11,730 bases of DNA, taken from positions 1-11,730 of the forward strand of contig RGMU01000028.1 of the NCBI GenBank assembly GCA_010021705.1. Reading direction: 5' to 3'. The notes below the pieces were generated by a model. That model was not told where the DNA came from, ran no database searches, and was given only the letters and a program-made list of their open reading frames with translations. Below are positions 1 through 6,420 of this stretch, piece by piece (within the stretch, counting starts at the first letter, position 1; every line of letters begins with the position of its first letter). Source of the DNA: Chitinophagia bacterium. Lineage in GTDB: Bacteria; Bacteroidota; Bacteroidia; Chitinophagales; Chitinophagaceae. A program made the translations under genes and the position numbers.

Positions 1-480
1 TCCGGTGGCGCATGTTCCAACCTGCTGATTATACCGGGACCTAATCCGGTTTTTTTAGCCACGAAGCTAAGTACAGTGGAACCCACGCAAGTTGCGCAAG
101 TGCTAAGCTCTACAGCCTCAACGGGCACCACCGGTGGCTATGCAGAGCTTAAAAACGTATTAGCCGCTAATTCTATCAGGGTTAGAGGAATACGAATGAA
201 CAGTACCGACACTAACATTTACAAAGGTAATCTGTTCTACGGAGAAATGTCTTTGACCGGCTTCCAAAAACCCGTAAAGGTGCCGTTATCCAAATATGCC
301 ACTACCATAGGCGGTGGAGGCTCGTATGACAGCACATTGATTATCCCGAACCTCAACTTACTGTTGACAAGGAATTTTTACATGTATATAAGCGACATTC
401 CCGCAAGCCTTAGTAAGCTAACCGTAGCGTTTATATACGACAAGGACGGCAACTCTTCTCCGCTTACCGACCCTAAATAG
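1..480 (+). CDS. Possible capsid/virion structural protein, C-terminal part (5' truncated)
   Basis: The reading frame is open from the first base to the TAG at 478-480, giving about 159 residues, so the gene starts upstream of the window. An internal GTG at 76 could be taken as a start, but the open frame before it reads as normal protein, so I treat it as internal. The product is rich in beta-strand-forming residues, Gly, Ser and Thr, with a GGGG turn near residue 109 and no membrane segment or signal. It is the only gene here followed at once by a strong terminator (519-549), as is usual for very highly expressed capsid genes. It sits at the head of a run of small virion-like proteins. I see no diagnostic motif. 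A major capsid or other structural protein is inferred from composition and position only. The upstream sequence and a structure prediction would decide whether it is a jelly-roll. Confidence 0.5.
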   Translation, partial: SGGACSNLLIIPGPNPVFLATKLSTVEPTQVAQVLSSTASTGTTGGYAELKNVLAANSIRVRGIRMNSTDTNIYKGNLFYGEMSLTGFQKPVKVPLSKYATTIGGGGSYDSTLIIPNLNLLLTRNFYMYISDIPASLSKLTVAFIYDKDGNSSPLTDPK

Positions 481-518
481 CACAATTCTAACGTTCAAGC
501 ACAAATAAATCGCAAAAG

Positions 519-549
519 AAAGGCGGGGCTGCGATACCCTGCCTTTTTT
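519..549 (+). terminator. Intrinsic terminator after the putative capsid gene
   Basis: The arms AAGGCGGGG (520-528) and CCCTGCCTT (537-545) pair over 9 bp with one G-U, around an 8-nt loop. A run of six T (544-549) follows. It lies 38 bp after the stop of the upstream gene and 17 bp before the next start. It would end or thin out the capsid transcript, lowering expression of the following membrane-protein genes relative to the capsid. Confidence 0.85.
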
Positions 550-566
550 ATTAAAATCAAAGAAAC

Positions 567-920
567 ATGGGACAAGGTGCAATTATAAGAATACCGGTAG
601 ATGCAGAGTTACTGCATACCCAAGAAGAGCTTAATGCCTTCATTAACGCGAGTGCGGAAAATGCCATTAGTTATGCCTGCTATCGTAATCCAATTACGAT
701 GTATCAATACATCAAGCAAAACTATCCTATCGGTAGCTTTCCTAACTTTAAGGCAGGCTTAGAAACCACTAAGCCAAGCATTAACAGTATGCACAATTTT
801 CTGATGAATGCATATAATGCTTTGCCGGATAATAAGAAGGCGCACTACCTATACACCATACTTCACAGCCTGCCTAAGCAGCCGCAACTTATTAATTGGA
901 CAACCCCTAAAACCAACTAA
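567..920 (+). CDS. Hypothetical soluble protein, 117 aa
   Basis: I do not recognise this protein. It is predicted soluble and mainly alpha-helical, with no membrane segment, no cysteine pair and no catalytic motif I can name. Tyr, Asn and Pro are frequent, including a PIGSFPNF segment in the middle and a Pro/Thr-rich tail. It is the first gene after the terminator at 519-549 and ends 3 bp before the next ATG (924), so it is read with the following membrane-protein genes. The start ATG at 567 has no Shine-Dalgarno sequence but an A-rich leader, which is normal for Bacteroidetes. A minor virion or assembly protein is possible from its place beside the putative capsid gene, but nothing in the sequence proves it. 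Confidence 0.7.
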   Translation: MGQGAIIRIPVDAELLHTQEELNAFINASAENAISYACYRNPITMYQYIKQNYPIGSFPNFKAGLETTKPSINSMHNFLMNAYNALPDNKKAHYLYTILHSLPKQPQLINWTTPKTN

Positions 921-923
921 ACT

Positions 924-1250
924 ATGGCAGACGATATAGCGCAATGGTGGCAGGACACCAAAGGCAATACCGGAGCCGATGACAGCGGGAATACACCGGT
1001 GGACAACGGTAACGGTGGTAATGGCTCTATATGGAGCACTATAGCTGATAACGGAGGGGAGTACCTCACAGGATTAGCAAGCATAGTGGCAGCCTTCAAG
1101 GGCAACCCCGTTAACAGCGGTGGTGGCAACAACGGTGGTGGCAGCCCGCCACCCAACAACACGGACAACAAAAAGGTACTGATTATGGTAGGCATAGGCA
1201 TATTGGTGCTTGTGGTTATCGCAATTATTATAAAAGCTCTTAAAAAGTAG
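924..1250 (+). CDS. Small C-terminally membrane-anchored Gly/Asn-rich protein, 108 aa
   Basis: The first 80 residues are acidic and low in complexity, with Asn/Gly-rich tracts around residues 28-34 and 66-74 followed by a PPP turn. Residues 84-103 form a strongly hydrophobic helix, followed by a short Lys-rich tail (KALKK). This is a tail-anchored layout: a flexible outer part, a single span, then a basic cytosolic or inner-leaflet end. Stop and start are separated by a few bases on both sides (3 bp before, 8 bp after), so it belongs to the small-gene operon. The family is unknown. A role as a virion membrane protein is inferred from the many neighbours of the same design. Confidence 0.75.
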   Translation: MADDIAQWWQDTKGNTGADDSGNTPVDNGNGGNGSIWSTIADNGGEYLTGLASIVAAFKGNPVNSGGGNNGGGSPPPNNTDNKKVLIMVGIGILVLVVIAIIIKALKK

Positions 1251-1258
1251 GGTAGGCT

Positions 1259-1519
1259 ATGGGCATGGAGGTTACGGCAATAGCGCAAGCGGTGGGAGCT
1301 ATTATGAATAGCGCAAGTGCTGTTATAAAAAGCCAAATGGCTAAATTAGACAGATTTGCAGCGATTGATAATGCTACCATTGCCTATGACAGCCAGATAG
1401 ACAAAGACCTCAATGCAGCAGCTTTGGCAGCGCAGGCGCAGGCAGACCGTATTGTTATGATAGCGGTAGCCGGCATACTGTTATTAATCATTGTTTTGGC
1501 ATTCTTAAAACGAAGCTAA
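1259..1519 (+). CDS. Small tail-anchored membrane protein, 86 aa
   Basis: Residues 1-64 are Ala-rich and look like amphipathic helix, and residues 65-83 are a single hydrophobic span ending in LKRS. Two in-frame ATG codons (1259 and 1265) lie close together and either may be used. I chose the first, which leaves an 8-bp gap to the previous stop. The next gene starts 2 bp after the stop, so they are almost certainly co-transcribed. No known family is recognised. The Ala-rich helix followed by a membrane span resembles small phage membrane proteins in general (coat-like or assembly proteins), but there is no specific match. Confidence 0.75.
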   Translation: MGMEVTAIAQAVGAIMNSASAVIKSQMAKLDRFAAIDNATIAYDSQIDKDLNAAALAAQAQADRIVMIAVAGILLLIIVLAFLKRS

Positions 1520-1521
1520 CT

Positions 1522-1899
1522 ATGGCATTATGGATATTACCGTTTGTGAACATAGGACCCTCTTTAGACGGCTTAGCAGGTGATTGGATAAGCAGTTATG
1601 CCATGAGGCCGGAAGAGTTCAGAGGAACGTTAACGCAGCTACAGGCATATATAGCACAGTCTTCTGATAATTGCGGTGCTTATGTGCACAGCGAAAATAA
1701 AACCATAAGCACCGCCAACGGTGTTGCTACGTGTAAAAGCAAGCTAAACTATCTGTACGAAGCAAAGCTCATGGAATTGGAGCAGCAACAAAAAGCAGAT
1801 ATTGAAGGCTTGCGAAATTGGGCGAAAAACAATATAACAATGGTTTATATTGGAATAGCCATAGTTCTTATTGTATTGTTATTACTTGTATTTTTATAA
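1522..1899 (+). CDS. Tail-anchored membrane protein with two cysteines, 125 aa
   Basis: The N-terminus (MALWILPFVNIG) is moderately hydrophobic but too short for a clear span. The middle carries Cys51 and Cys71, which could form a disulfide outside the cytoplasm. A Glu/Gln-rich helix at about 75-100 looks like a coiled coil. Residues 105-125 are a very hydrophobic span that runs to the last residue. The protein would therefore be held by its C-terminus with its body on one side of the membrane. It starts 2 bp after the previous gene and is followed by a 19-bp AT-rich gap. No family is recognised. Confidence 0.75.
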   Translation: MALWILPFVNIGPSLDGLAGDWISSYAMRPEEFRGTLTQLQAYIAQSSDNCGAYVHSENKTISTANGVATCKSKLNYLYEAKLMELEQQQKADIEGLRNWAKNNITMVYIGIAIVLIVLLLLVFL

Positions 1900-1918
1900 T
1901 CATAAATAAAACAAAAAA

Positions 1919-2119
1919 ATGAAAGATTTGCATACCAAGTGGTGGTTTTGGATGATACTGTTAGTTATAGCAGTGGTTGTGGCAGCGGTAGTGCTGCATG
2001 GCAAAAACGAAAAAGAAAAGGCTAATAAAGCCAAAGGCAACACAACGGCAGCACCGGCTACAGGCGGAGACTCTACAGCCGGAGAAACCGATAACAATAC
2101 CGGCAGCGATGTCGCTTAA
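1919..2119 (+). CDS. Small N-terminally anchored membrane protein, 66 aa
   Basis: Residues 8-26 form a Trp-rich then Val/Ala-rich hydrophobic span. A basic stretch (residues 28-40, Lys/Glu) and a disordered Thr/Ala/Gly/Asp tail follow. The frame ends at TAA 2117-2119 and the next gene starts 12 bp later. An overlapping minus-strand frame was dismissed because this plus-strand frame fits the operon spacing and has a sensible membrane topology. The family is unknown. It is one of a series of one-span miniproteins in this block. Confidence 0.7.
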   Translation: MKDLHTKWWFWMILLVIAVVVAAVVLHGKNEKEKANKAKGNTTAAPATGGDSTAGETDNNTGSDVA

Positions 2120-2131
2120 CTCTATTGAAAC

Positions 2132-2578
2132 ATGGCTTGGACAAAAACCAAAACGATAATAAGCATAACGGTAGGACTGTTGATAATAGCAGCGGTGGCT
2201 TATTTTATCTACAATAAAAACAACAAAGACGCCAATACAGCAGACAGCGGTTACAAGCCGTTTGACAGCGGGGATAAGCCCGCTTTTGACAGCATTGTAG
2301 CCAAAATCAAAAGCAGTCAATTTGCGGGAGATTTAACGTATATATTGGATATATATGCCCGCGAATATGCACCGGGCAAGCCTAACGCACCCACCGATGA
2401 TTATAGCCTTGTAGCGGGCAAGCAAACCATGACCGGAGGGCTTATGAAAGCCGTATGGACGGGCTGGATAGGCACTTATACGGAGGGGGATAAGAAAGCG
2501 GCAGCGCAGGCATTAGCCAACGATATTGCCGGTATATGGAATAACTATAAGGCTATAGCCTTGCAAAATATGGCATAA
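2132..2578 (+). CDS. N-terminally anchored membrane protein with small helical domain, 148 aa
   Basis: Residues 8-27 are one hydrophobic span with basic residues before it. A short polar linker with two similar FDSGDK/YKPFDSG segments follows (about residues 40-52), then a globular, mostly helical domain of about 95 residues containing several Trp and Tyr. The domain has no motif I recognise. Because of the N-terminal anchor it should lie outside the cytoplasm or on one face of a virion membrane. It starts 12 bp after the previous stop and is followed by a 26-bp gap. It could be a penton-base, vertex-associated or membrane-lining protein, but this is only inferred from position. Confidence 0.75.
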   Translation: MAWTKTKTIISITVGLLIIAAVAYFIYNKNNKDANTADSGYKPFDSGDKPAFDSIVAKIKSSQFAGDLTYILDIYAREYAPGKPNAPTDDYSLVAGKQTMTGGLMKAVWTGWIGTYTEGDKKAAAQALANDIAGIWNNYKAIALQNMA

Positions 2579-2604
2579 GTAACAACACCGTAAAGCCTAT
2601 CGCT

Positions 2605-3114
2605 ATGATAACACAACAGCAAAAAAAGGTAATGAACGTAGCCATACCCGCCATAGTTGCAGGTATGGCTGCTGTCTTTGCTTACCGCTATACCAAAAAA
2701 TGGGAAATAACGTTGGGAGCTACAGCGTTGGCATTTTTGCTTGCTTGGGCTATCACAGCGCGTATAACCAAAGAAGCGGTTAAGGCTAAGCCCAAAGATA
2801 CCGATGTAAACGGCAGCGGGGCTTACGGAGAAGATTATGACCCTACCGCTCTCACGGACGCGCTGTATGACGACTTAAAGCCCCAATTCATTAATTGGAG
2901 TAGGGATATAGATAGCTTTAAGAAACTGCTTGCGCTTAACAGTATTGCTTTCAGAAAGGTACATAACGATTGGAACAAAAGATACTACCCTACAATAAAG
3001 GAGAGTCTTGCCGTTGCTATTGCTAACGAAGGCACCTTTTTACAGTTTGACGAATTTGCAGACCACCTAAAAAAGCAGTTATCAGAACGATTTATAACCG
3101 AAGGCTTAAACTAA
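2605..3114 (+). CDS. Two-span membrane protein with C-terminal soluble domain, 169 aa
   Basis: Two hydrophobic helices are visible at about residues 9-28 and 33-52, separated by a short basic turn, so both termini should be on the same side. From about residue 60 the protein is polar, and from 80 to 169 it appears to be a helical domain rich in Lys, Asp and aromatic residues. No motif is recognised. The start at 2605 is the first ATG after a 26-bp gap and needs no upstream extension. The stop at 3112-3114 lies 4 bp before the next tiny gene. It is the only protein in this block with two clear spans. Confidence 0.75.
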   Translation: MITQQQKKVMNVAIPAIVAGMAAVFAYRYTKKWEITLGATALAFLLAWAITARITKEAVKAKPKDTDVNGSGAYGEDYDPTALTDALYDDLKPQFINWSRDIDSFKKLLALNSIAFRKVHNDWNKRYYPTIKESLAVAIANEGTFLQFDEFADHLKKQLSERFITEGLN

Positions 3115-3118
3115 CGAT

Positions 3119-3247
3119 ATGGAACAGAGCACAACCACCGGCTGCGGTTGCAGCAACAATACTGCCGCAGCAATAGGCTTAGGGCTTAGCATTTTAATCA
3201 CATTACTCATCATAGCCTTACTAATAAAATGGCTAATTAAAAAATAA
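3119..3247 (+). CDS. 42-aa membrane miniprotein with CGC motif
   Basis: ATG 3119 to TAA 3245-3247 encodes 42 residues: a polar N-terminus with a Cys-Gly-Cys motif (residues 9-11), a single hydrophobic span (about 17-37) and a basic end (KWLIKK). Its stop overlaps the next start in TAATG (3245-3249), a strong sign of translational coupling and of a real gene. It fills the gap between two larger genes exactly. Its size and layout match a second 42-aa gene at 4092. The paired cysteines could bind metal or cross-link, and no family is recognised. Confidence 0.75.
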   Translation: MEQSTTTGCGCSNNTAAAIGLGLSILITLLIIALLIKWLIKK

Positions 3248-4086
3248 TGGCAGCAGTGAGAGTTATTAACGATTTAGGCAGCGGGATGTTATCGATTAAT
3301 GGCAAACCTTACAATAAGGAGTGGCTAATGGTATTCTACGATAACACTACCGGAGTTAACGCCAACTGCATTGACATTGTCTATATTACTCGTCCTAACG
3401 GGGACAAGGTAATATCTAATGCACACTATAGCGATATAGAGCTTGACGGAGTTGCCTGTACTTCGTATACGCAGCTTACTAACTACATTCAAGCCAAATT
3501 CACACCACCTACCGGAGGCGGTGGCGGTGGTGGAGGTGGGGACGCAAGCGCAGCGAACCAAAGCACGCAGATAACTGCTGCAAATACTGCTAACTCAAAG
3601 TTACAAAGTATAGATAATCATGTGGTTGCCGGCAATGGCTATTTGGCAAATATAGATGGTCAAACATCTGGCGCAAATGGCTTTTTGAGCGATATTAAAA
3701 ATAACGGTACTTCGGCTAATACCTACCTCAACAACATCTACACCGCTATAAATAGTAGTATTTATAACCTACTACTTTCTGACCTACGGCACTTCTCCAT
3801 AGTTAGATATACTTGGGATGCAGGTCAGACTCAAACTCGCCCTGTTAACACATTGGTTGTAGGTGCTATTGCCAAAGTGGACGGGTATCAATTTAATGCT
3901 GTGGATATGGGCATTACTTCAGGTGGCTTTAATGAAGTCATATTTAAGACCGAAGAATTAGTAGCTATTGTTCGCAATTCTGTAGAGCATATTAATAGAC
4001 CGCTACTCACGGCTATTACTGCGACTGCGAGCTGGAAGAATACCACCGCTATGGATGCATATTTATTAGTAGCCGTTCAAATATAG
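3247..4086 (+). CDS. Putative spike/fibre protein with poly-glycine hinge, 279 aa
   Basis: Three parts are visible. Residues 1-86 form a compact, beta-rich domain with no membrane segment. Residues 90-98 are nine consecutive glycines. Residues 100-175 are a helical stalk with three imperfect repeats of about 15 residues (NGYLANI, NGFLSDI, NTYLNNI near 130, 144 and 158), typical of a trimeric coiled-coil stalk. The last 100 residues form another beta-rich domain. A head-hinge-stalk-tip plan is common in receptor-binding spikes and short fibres, so a vertex spike or host-recognition protein is my inference. The gene is coupled to the miniprotein before it by TAATG and is followed 5 bp later by another miniprotein. 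It is the longest protein in the virion block. Confidence 0.65.
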   Translation: MAAVRVINDLGSGMLSINGKPYNKEWLMVFYDNTTGVNANCIDIVYITRPNGDKVISNAHYSDIELDGVACTSYTQLTNYIQAKFTPPTGGGGGGGGGDASAANQSTQITAANTANSKLQSIDNHVVAGNGYLANIDGQTSGANGFLSDIKNNGTSANTYLNNIYTAINSSIYNLLLSDLRHFSIVRYTWDAGQTQTRPVNTLVVGAIAKVDGYQFNAVDMGITSGGFNEVIFKTEELVAIVRNSVEHINRPLLTAITATASWKNTTAMDAYLLVAVQI

Positions 4087-4091
4087 TTATT

Positions 4092-4220
4092 ATGGGGAAT
4101 TTCAAACTAAACACCGATGTAACGGTAAGCATAGACAACACAAGCATTTTGAAGCTCGGAGCTATGATAATAGCCTGTGCTTTACTTATTATACTACTCA
4201 TCTTAACACTTTTACGATAA
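4092..4220 (+). CDS. 42-aa membrane miniprotein
   Basis: ATG 4092 to TAA 4218-4220 encodes 42 residues: about 22 polar residues followed by a single hydrophobic span (about 23-41) ending in Arg. As with the gene at 3119, the stop overlaps the next start (TAATG, 4218-4222). That argues for a genuine coupled gene despite its size. It sits between the putative spike and the peptidoglycan-binding protein. No family is recognised. Confidence 0.72.
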   Translation: MGNFKLNTDVTVSIDNTSILKLGAMIIACALLIILLILTLLR

Positions 4221-4666
4221 TGAAGCTACCTTTGAAATTAAGTACAACACAAGCCGTAATCGGTGGCATAGTATTGCTGCTGATTATAATCGTTATAGTC
4301 AACTGGAACGTTTGGTTTGCCAAAGAAGACGAGCCGGCAGACGGAGCTCCCAACCCTACCGGAGGTGCACCTACCGGAGGTGCAGCACCCACGCTGCCGC
4401 CGGTAAGCAGCGGGCTAAATACCGCTTTGGAGCTAAAGGTAGGCAGTAGAGGTGAAGAGGTGAAGTGGCTACAGAAGCTGCTTAACGGCTTAGATAGCGA
4501 TAACCCGCTTACAGAAGACGGCAACTTTGGAGCTAAAACTAAAGCCAAATTGTATTACATAGCGGGTGTGAACTCTACTACATTAGCAGATGCTGCGGGC
4601 TTTAAGAAGCCGGAGGGCATTAACTTTTGGAAGGTATTTTTCCCTTTGGCAGCTAAATTTTCTTAA
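4220..4666 (+). CDS. Membrane-anchored peptidoglycan-binding protein (PG_binding_1-like), 148 aa
   Basis: Residues 11-28 are a hydrophobic N-terminal anchor. Residues 35-66 form a Pro/Gly/Thr/Ala linker containing the tandem repeat PTGGA-PTGGA. Residues 72-115 match the PF01471-type peptidoglycan-binding fold: LKVGSRGEEVKWLQKLLN, then EDGNFGAKTKAKL, the usual 'G..G..V..LQ..L' and 'DG.FG..T..A' signature. The domain should bind the cell wall from the outer face of a membrane. No catalytic domain is attached. The lysozyme gene lies one gene downstream, so the two may act together in crossing the cell wall on entry or in lysis. In membrane-containing phages, wall-active proteins are often virion-bound. 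Confidence 0.85.
   Translation: MKLPLKLSTTQAVIGGIVLLLIIIVIVNWNVWFAKEDEPADGAPNPTGGAPTGGAAPTLPPVSSGLNTALELKVGSRGEEVKWLQKLLNGLDSDNPLTEDGNFGAKTKAKLYYIAGVNSTTLADAAGFKKPEGINFWKVFFPLAAKFS
4355..4384 (+). repeat. Perfect 15-bp tandem repeat (two copies)
   Basis: CCTACCGGAGGTGCA occurs at 4355-4369 and again at 4370-4384 with no mismatch. It encodes PTGGA twice in the linker of the peptidoglycan-binding protein. Identity at third positions suggests a recent duplication that lengthens the linker, and copy number could vary by slippage. Confidence 0.9.
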
Positions 4667-4692
4667 TATTTTAACCGTATAATATACTTTTT

Positions 4693-5010
4693 ATGCAACA
4701 CATTACAGCCCAAGAGGCACAGCAATTAGTAACCGACTTGAGAACAAGTATTGGAGAGAACGACTACCAATTTGAGAAAGACAACGCCATGAAGGTGGTT
4801 GTAGAACAAGCAGCTAACGGCTTTTCGCAGGCAACCATTTCCGGGTATGACAGGAAAACGGAGTGGGCTATTTGCGCACACTTTCAGAATCTTGGCTATA
4901 CCGTGCTAATGGAAGAAGAGCACGTAGCAGGGCAACATTCTAAAATGGTTATCAGTTGGTTAGCCGCAGAGGCTACCGCAGCAAGCAAGCCCGCCCATGT
5001 TGATAATTAA
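4693..5010 (+). CDS. Hypothetical soluble protein upstream of lysozyme, 105 aa
   Basis: I do not recognise this protein. It is soluble, with a helical, Gln/Glu/Ala-rich first half and a mixed second half with one Cys (in WAICAHFQNLGY) and an acidic-basic segment (MEEEHVAGQHSK). There is no span and no signal peptide. A 26-bp AT-rich gap separates it from the previous gene, and its 3' end overlaps the lysozyme start by 14 bp, so the two are probably translated in a coupled way. The context suggests a helper of the wall-degrading module, such as an inhibitor or chaperone of the lysozyme, but nothing in its sequence shows this. Confidence 0.7.
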   Translation: MQHITAQEAQQLVTDLRTSIGENDYQFEKDNAMKVVVEQAANGFSQATISGYDRKTEWAICAHFQNLGYTVLMEEEHVAGQHSKMVISWLAAEATAASKPAHVDN

Positions 5011-5521
5011 TTATGAAGGCGCAAATATTGCCTTTAAAGACGTTTTCTATCAATACTGTAAGCTCAAGGAGGGCTATCGGAACAGTGTTTACAAAGACCA
5101 TAAGGGCTTTGATACTATTGGTATAGGTCATCTTGTTACCGGCAGCGAACCGTTTCACGTGGTAGCGGGCAAAACCTATACGGACAGTCAAATTAAACAA
5201 CTGTTTGATTTAGATTATGATAGGCTCGGCATTGAGGCTTTTGCGGAGGAAATTAAGGCAGCAGGCTATACCGGATACAACATGATGTTGGCGGTTAGCC
5301 ATTTCGTTTGGGCACACGGAGGGGGGCAATATCGCACCTCTACGTTGCGTAAGGGCTTGCTCGCCAACCAATACGACCTATCTACCGTTAAGGCTTACTT
5401 GAAGGCGAACTGGGACTTGCGCAGCGCACCCAACCAAAGGGTGAACGCTGAAGACTTTGAGGTAGGGTTCAGTCCAACCCCGTGGCAGCCGGGTTTTACT
5501 TTGCCGTCACGGAGCAATTAA
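4997..5521 (+). CDS. T4-type lysozyme (GH24-like muramidase), 174 aa
   Basis: The protein should cut the beta-1,4 bond between N-acetylmuramic acid and N-acetylglucosamine in peptidoglycan. Residues 25-45 hold the GH24 catalytic block: Glu25 in KLKEGYRN, Asp34 in YKDHKG and Thr40 in DTIGIGH. The spacing (9 and 6) is the same as Glu11-Asp20-Thr26 of T4 lysozyme. A helical lobe follows, and a Pro/Trp-rich tail (PTPWQPGF) ends it. Length is close to the usual 150-180 residues, and there is no signal peptide. The ATG at 4997 overlaps the previous gene by 14 bp and no better start exists. At the 3' end the slippery sequence GGGTTTT (5491-5497) lies in the correct phase for a -1 shift into a frame encoding a membrane anchor. 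Confidence 0.9.
   Translation: MLIINYEGANIAFKDVFYQYCKLKEGYRNSVYKDHKGFDTIGIGHLVTGSEPFHVVAGKTYTDSQIKQLFDLDYDRLGIEAFAEEIKAAGYTGYNMMLAVSHFVWAHGGGQYRTSTLRKGLLANQYDLSTVKAYLKANWDLRSAPNQRVNAEDFEVGFSPTPWQPGFTLPSRSN
5491..5497 (+). other. Candidate -1 frameshift site at the end of the lysozyme gene
   Basis: The heptamer G GGT TTT fits X XXY YYZ exactly in the lysozyme frame (codons GGT 5492-5494 and TTT 5495-5497). A -1 slip replaces the last 7 residues with 49 new ones, ending at TGA 5644-5646, for a protein of about 216 residues with a C-terminal span. A weak stem (TTGCCG 5501-5506 with CGGCAG 5540-5545, enclosing AACC 5520-5523 with GGTT 5528-5531) lies just downstream. A sequencing indel would look the same. 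Confidence 0.45.
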
Positions 5522-5565
5522 CCGATTGGTTTCCCGCGGCGGCAGACTTTATTAAGGAGCACAGC

Positions 5566-5646
5566 ATGGCAGTAACGATAACACTTATGATTTTGATTTT
5601 AGCAATACTTTTTTACTTTTTTTACATCAAAAAGCAAAAGCTATGA
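5566..5646 (+). CDS. 26-aa membrane miniprotein, or anchor of a frameshifted lysozyme
   Basis: ATG 5566 to TGA 5644-5646 encodes 26 residues that are almost entirely one hydrophobic, Phe/Tyr-rich span, ending in KKQKL. An AAGGAG sequence (5554-5559), rare in this window, sits 6 bp before the ATG and supports independent initiation. The stop overlaps the next start in ATGA (5643-5646). The same frame is open upstream to 5461 and reads as natural protein (for example TEQLTDWFPAAADF), with a possible GTG start at 5482. It may therefore be the 3' part of a longer product that overlaps or continues the lysozyme. Both readings may be true. Confidence 0.6.
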   Translation: MAVTITLMILILAILFYFFYIKKQKL

Positions 5647-5894
5647 AAGACACCGCTTTATATTTGCTTTTAGGCATAGTGATAGGCTTTGCCCTATATC
5701 ATATAGCCTACAGGAACGGCAGCACCTCCATTAAGCCTATTGCCGTTAAGGGTAGCGGTGGTACGGCAGCGGTGGCAGAGGCTACTGTAGAGCAGCCGGA
5801 GCTATCGCTATCTGATAGTCTTCTTTATGAGAACTTGCACGCGTGGATGTCGCAGAACACAGGTTGGCTGTGTTGCAAAAATGTTAATGATTAA
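5643..5894 (+). CDS. Small N-terminally anchored membrane protein, 83 aa
   Basis: Residues 4-21 form a hydrophobic span. The rest is polar, with a Gly/Ala/Val linker (residues 33-48), an acidic helix and a C-terminal WLCCKN containing adjacent cysteines. The start overlaps the previous stop in ATGA, so translation is probably coupled. An N-terminal anchor, an extracytoplasmic body and cysteines next to a lysozyme gene could fit a spanin-like role, but no spanin signature such as a long coiled coil or lipobox is visible, so this stays open. Confidence 0.7.
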   Translation: MKDTALYLLLGIVIGFALYHIAYRNGSTSIKPIAVKGSGGTAAVAEATVEQPELSLSDSLLYENLHAWMSQNTGWLCCKNVND

Positions 5895-5904
5895 TTTTTA
5901 ATAT

Positions 5905-6291
5905 ATGAAACTACCATATCTATATTGGTTATTTGCAGCAGCAGCGGTAGCGGTTGTTGCTTATTTTGTTGCCAAAGCGGTAAAGCAGCGTAGGGATACG
6001 GCTAATATCCGCAAGGAGGTTACCGGCATTGAAACCGGCACACAGGGCAGCGGAACGCCTACCGGTCCCGGTGGTAACCTCACTACTACACCCGGCACTA
6101 TTAGCGTTACTGTGCCCGCTGATGTAGTTGCTATTGCTAATGGCAATGCTATTACCGGTGGTACGGTAGAGCATAGCGGTAATACGGTAGTACCTCCGGT
6201 ATCGGCGTATGGCAGTAGCGTAAGTAGCGGTAGCGGTAGTGTATCTGTAGGCGCAGTCAGTGTGGCAAGCGGTGGTTTCTTTATGCCTTAA
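5905..6291 (+). CDS. N-anchored Gly/Thr/Val/Ser-rich low-complexity protein, 128 aa
   Basis: Residues 6-24 are an Ala/Val-rich span, followed by a basic stretch (KAVKQRRD). From about residue 40 the chain is almost only Gly, Thr, Val, Ser and Pro, with short alternating segments such as TISVTV and GSGSVSVGAVSV. These look like beta-strands or a flexible stalk. It ends in GGFFMP. Two overlapping minus-strand frames are shadows of this GC-richer, repetitive stretch. No family is recognised. A surface or membrane-lining virion protein is possible. It starts 10 bp after the previous stop. Confidence 0.7.
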   Translation: MKLPYLYWLFAAAAVAVVAYFVAKAVKQRRDTANIRKEVTGIETGTQGSGTPTGPGGNLTTTPGTISVTVPADVVAIANGNAITGGTVEHSGNTVVPPVSAYGSSVSSGSGSVSVGAVSVASGGFFMP

Positions 6292-6301
6292 TTTATTGAT
6301 T

Positions 6302-6418
6302 ATGACAAAATATTATCTATTGCTTTTAGGTATAGCGATTGTAGGCGTAGCCGCCTGGTATATCGCTATGAATAACACAGACAGTGGTAAGAGCAGTGTT
6401 TACACCTTAACCGTTTAA
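6302..6418 (+). CDS. 38-aa membrane miniprotein
   Basis: ATG 6302 to TAA 6416-6418 encodes 38 residues: a single span at about 5-22 and a short polar tail (NNTDSGKSSVYTLTV). It fits between two larger genes with gaps of 10 bp and 2 bp, which supports it as real. It has the same layout as the other miniproteins in this operon, and no family is recognised. Confidence 0.65.
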   Translation: MTKYYLLLLGIAIVGVAAWYIAMNNTDSGKSSVYTLTV

Positions 6419-6420
6419 CT

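Noticed and set aside
76..480. Complete gene starting at GTG 76
   Set aside because: The frame is open all the way to the window start with normal protein composition, so the gene is more likely truncated by the window edge.
917..1336. Minus-strand frame of 139 codons opposite the 924 and 1259 genes
   Set aside because: It is Pro/Leu-rich low-complexity, as expected from the complement of Gly/Asn-rich coding DNA, and overlaps two well-spaced plus-strand genes.
4198..4548. Minus-strand frame of 116 codons opposite the peptidoglycan-binding gene
   Set aside because: The plus strand carries a recognised domain and coupled start. The minus frame is a shadow with no motif.
4645..4692. Promoter in the AT-rich gap before 4693
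   Set aside because: TTTG at 4645-4648 is present, but no TAnnTTTG box lies at the right distance.
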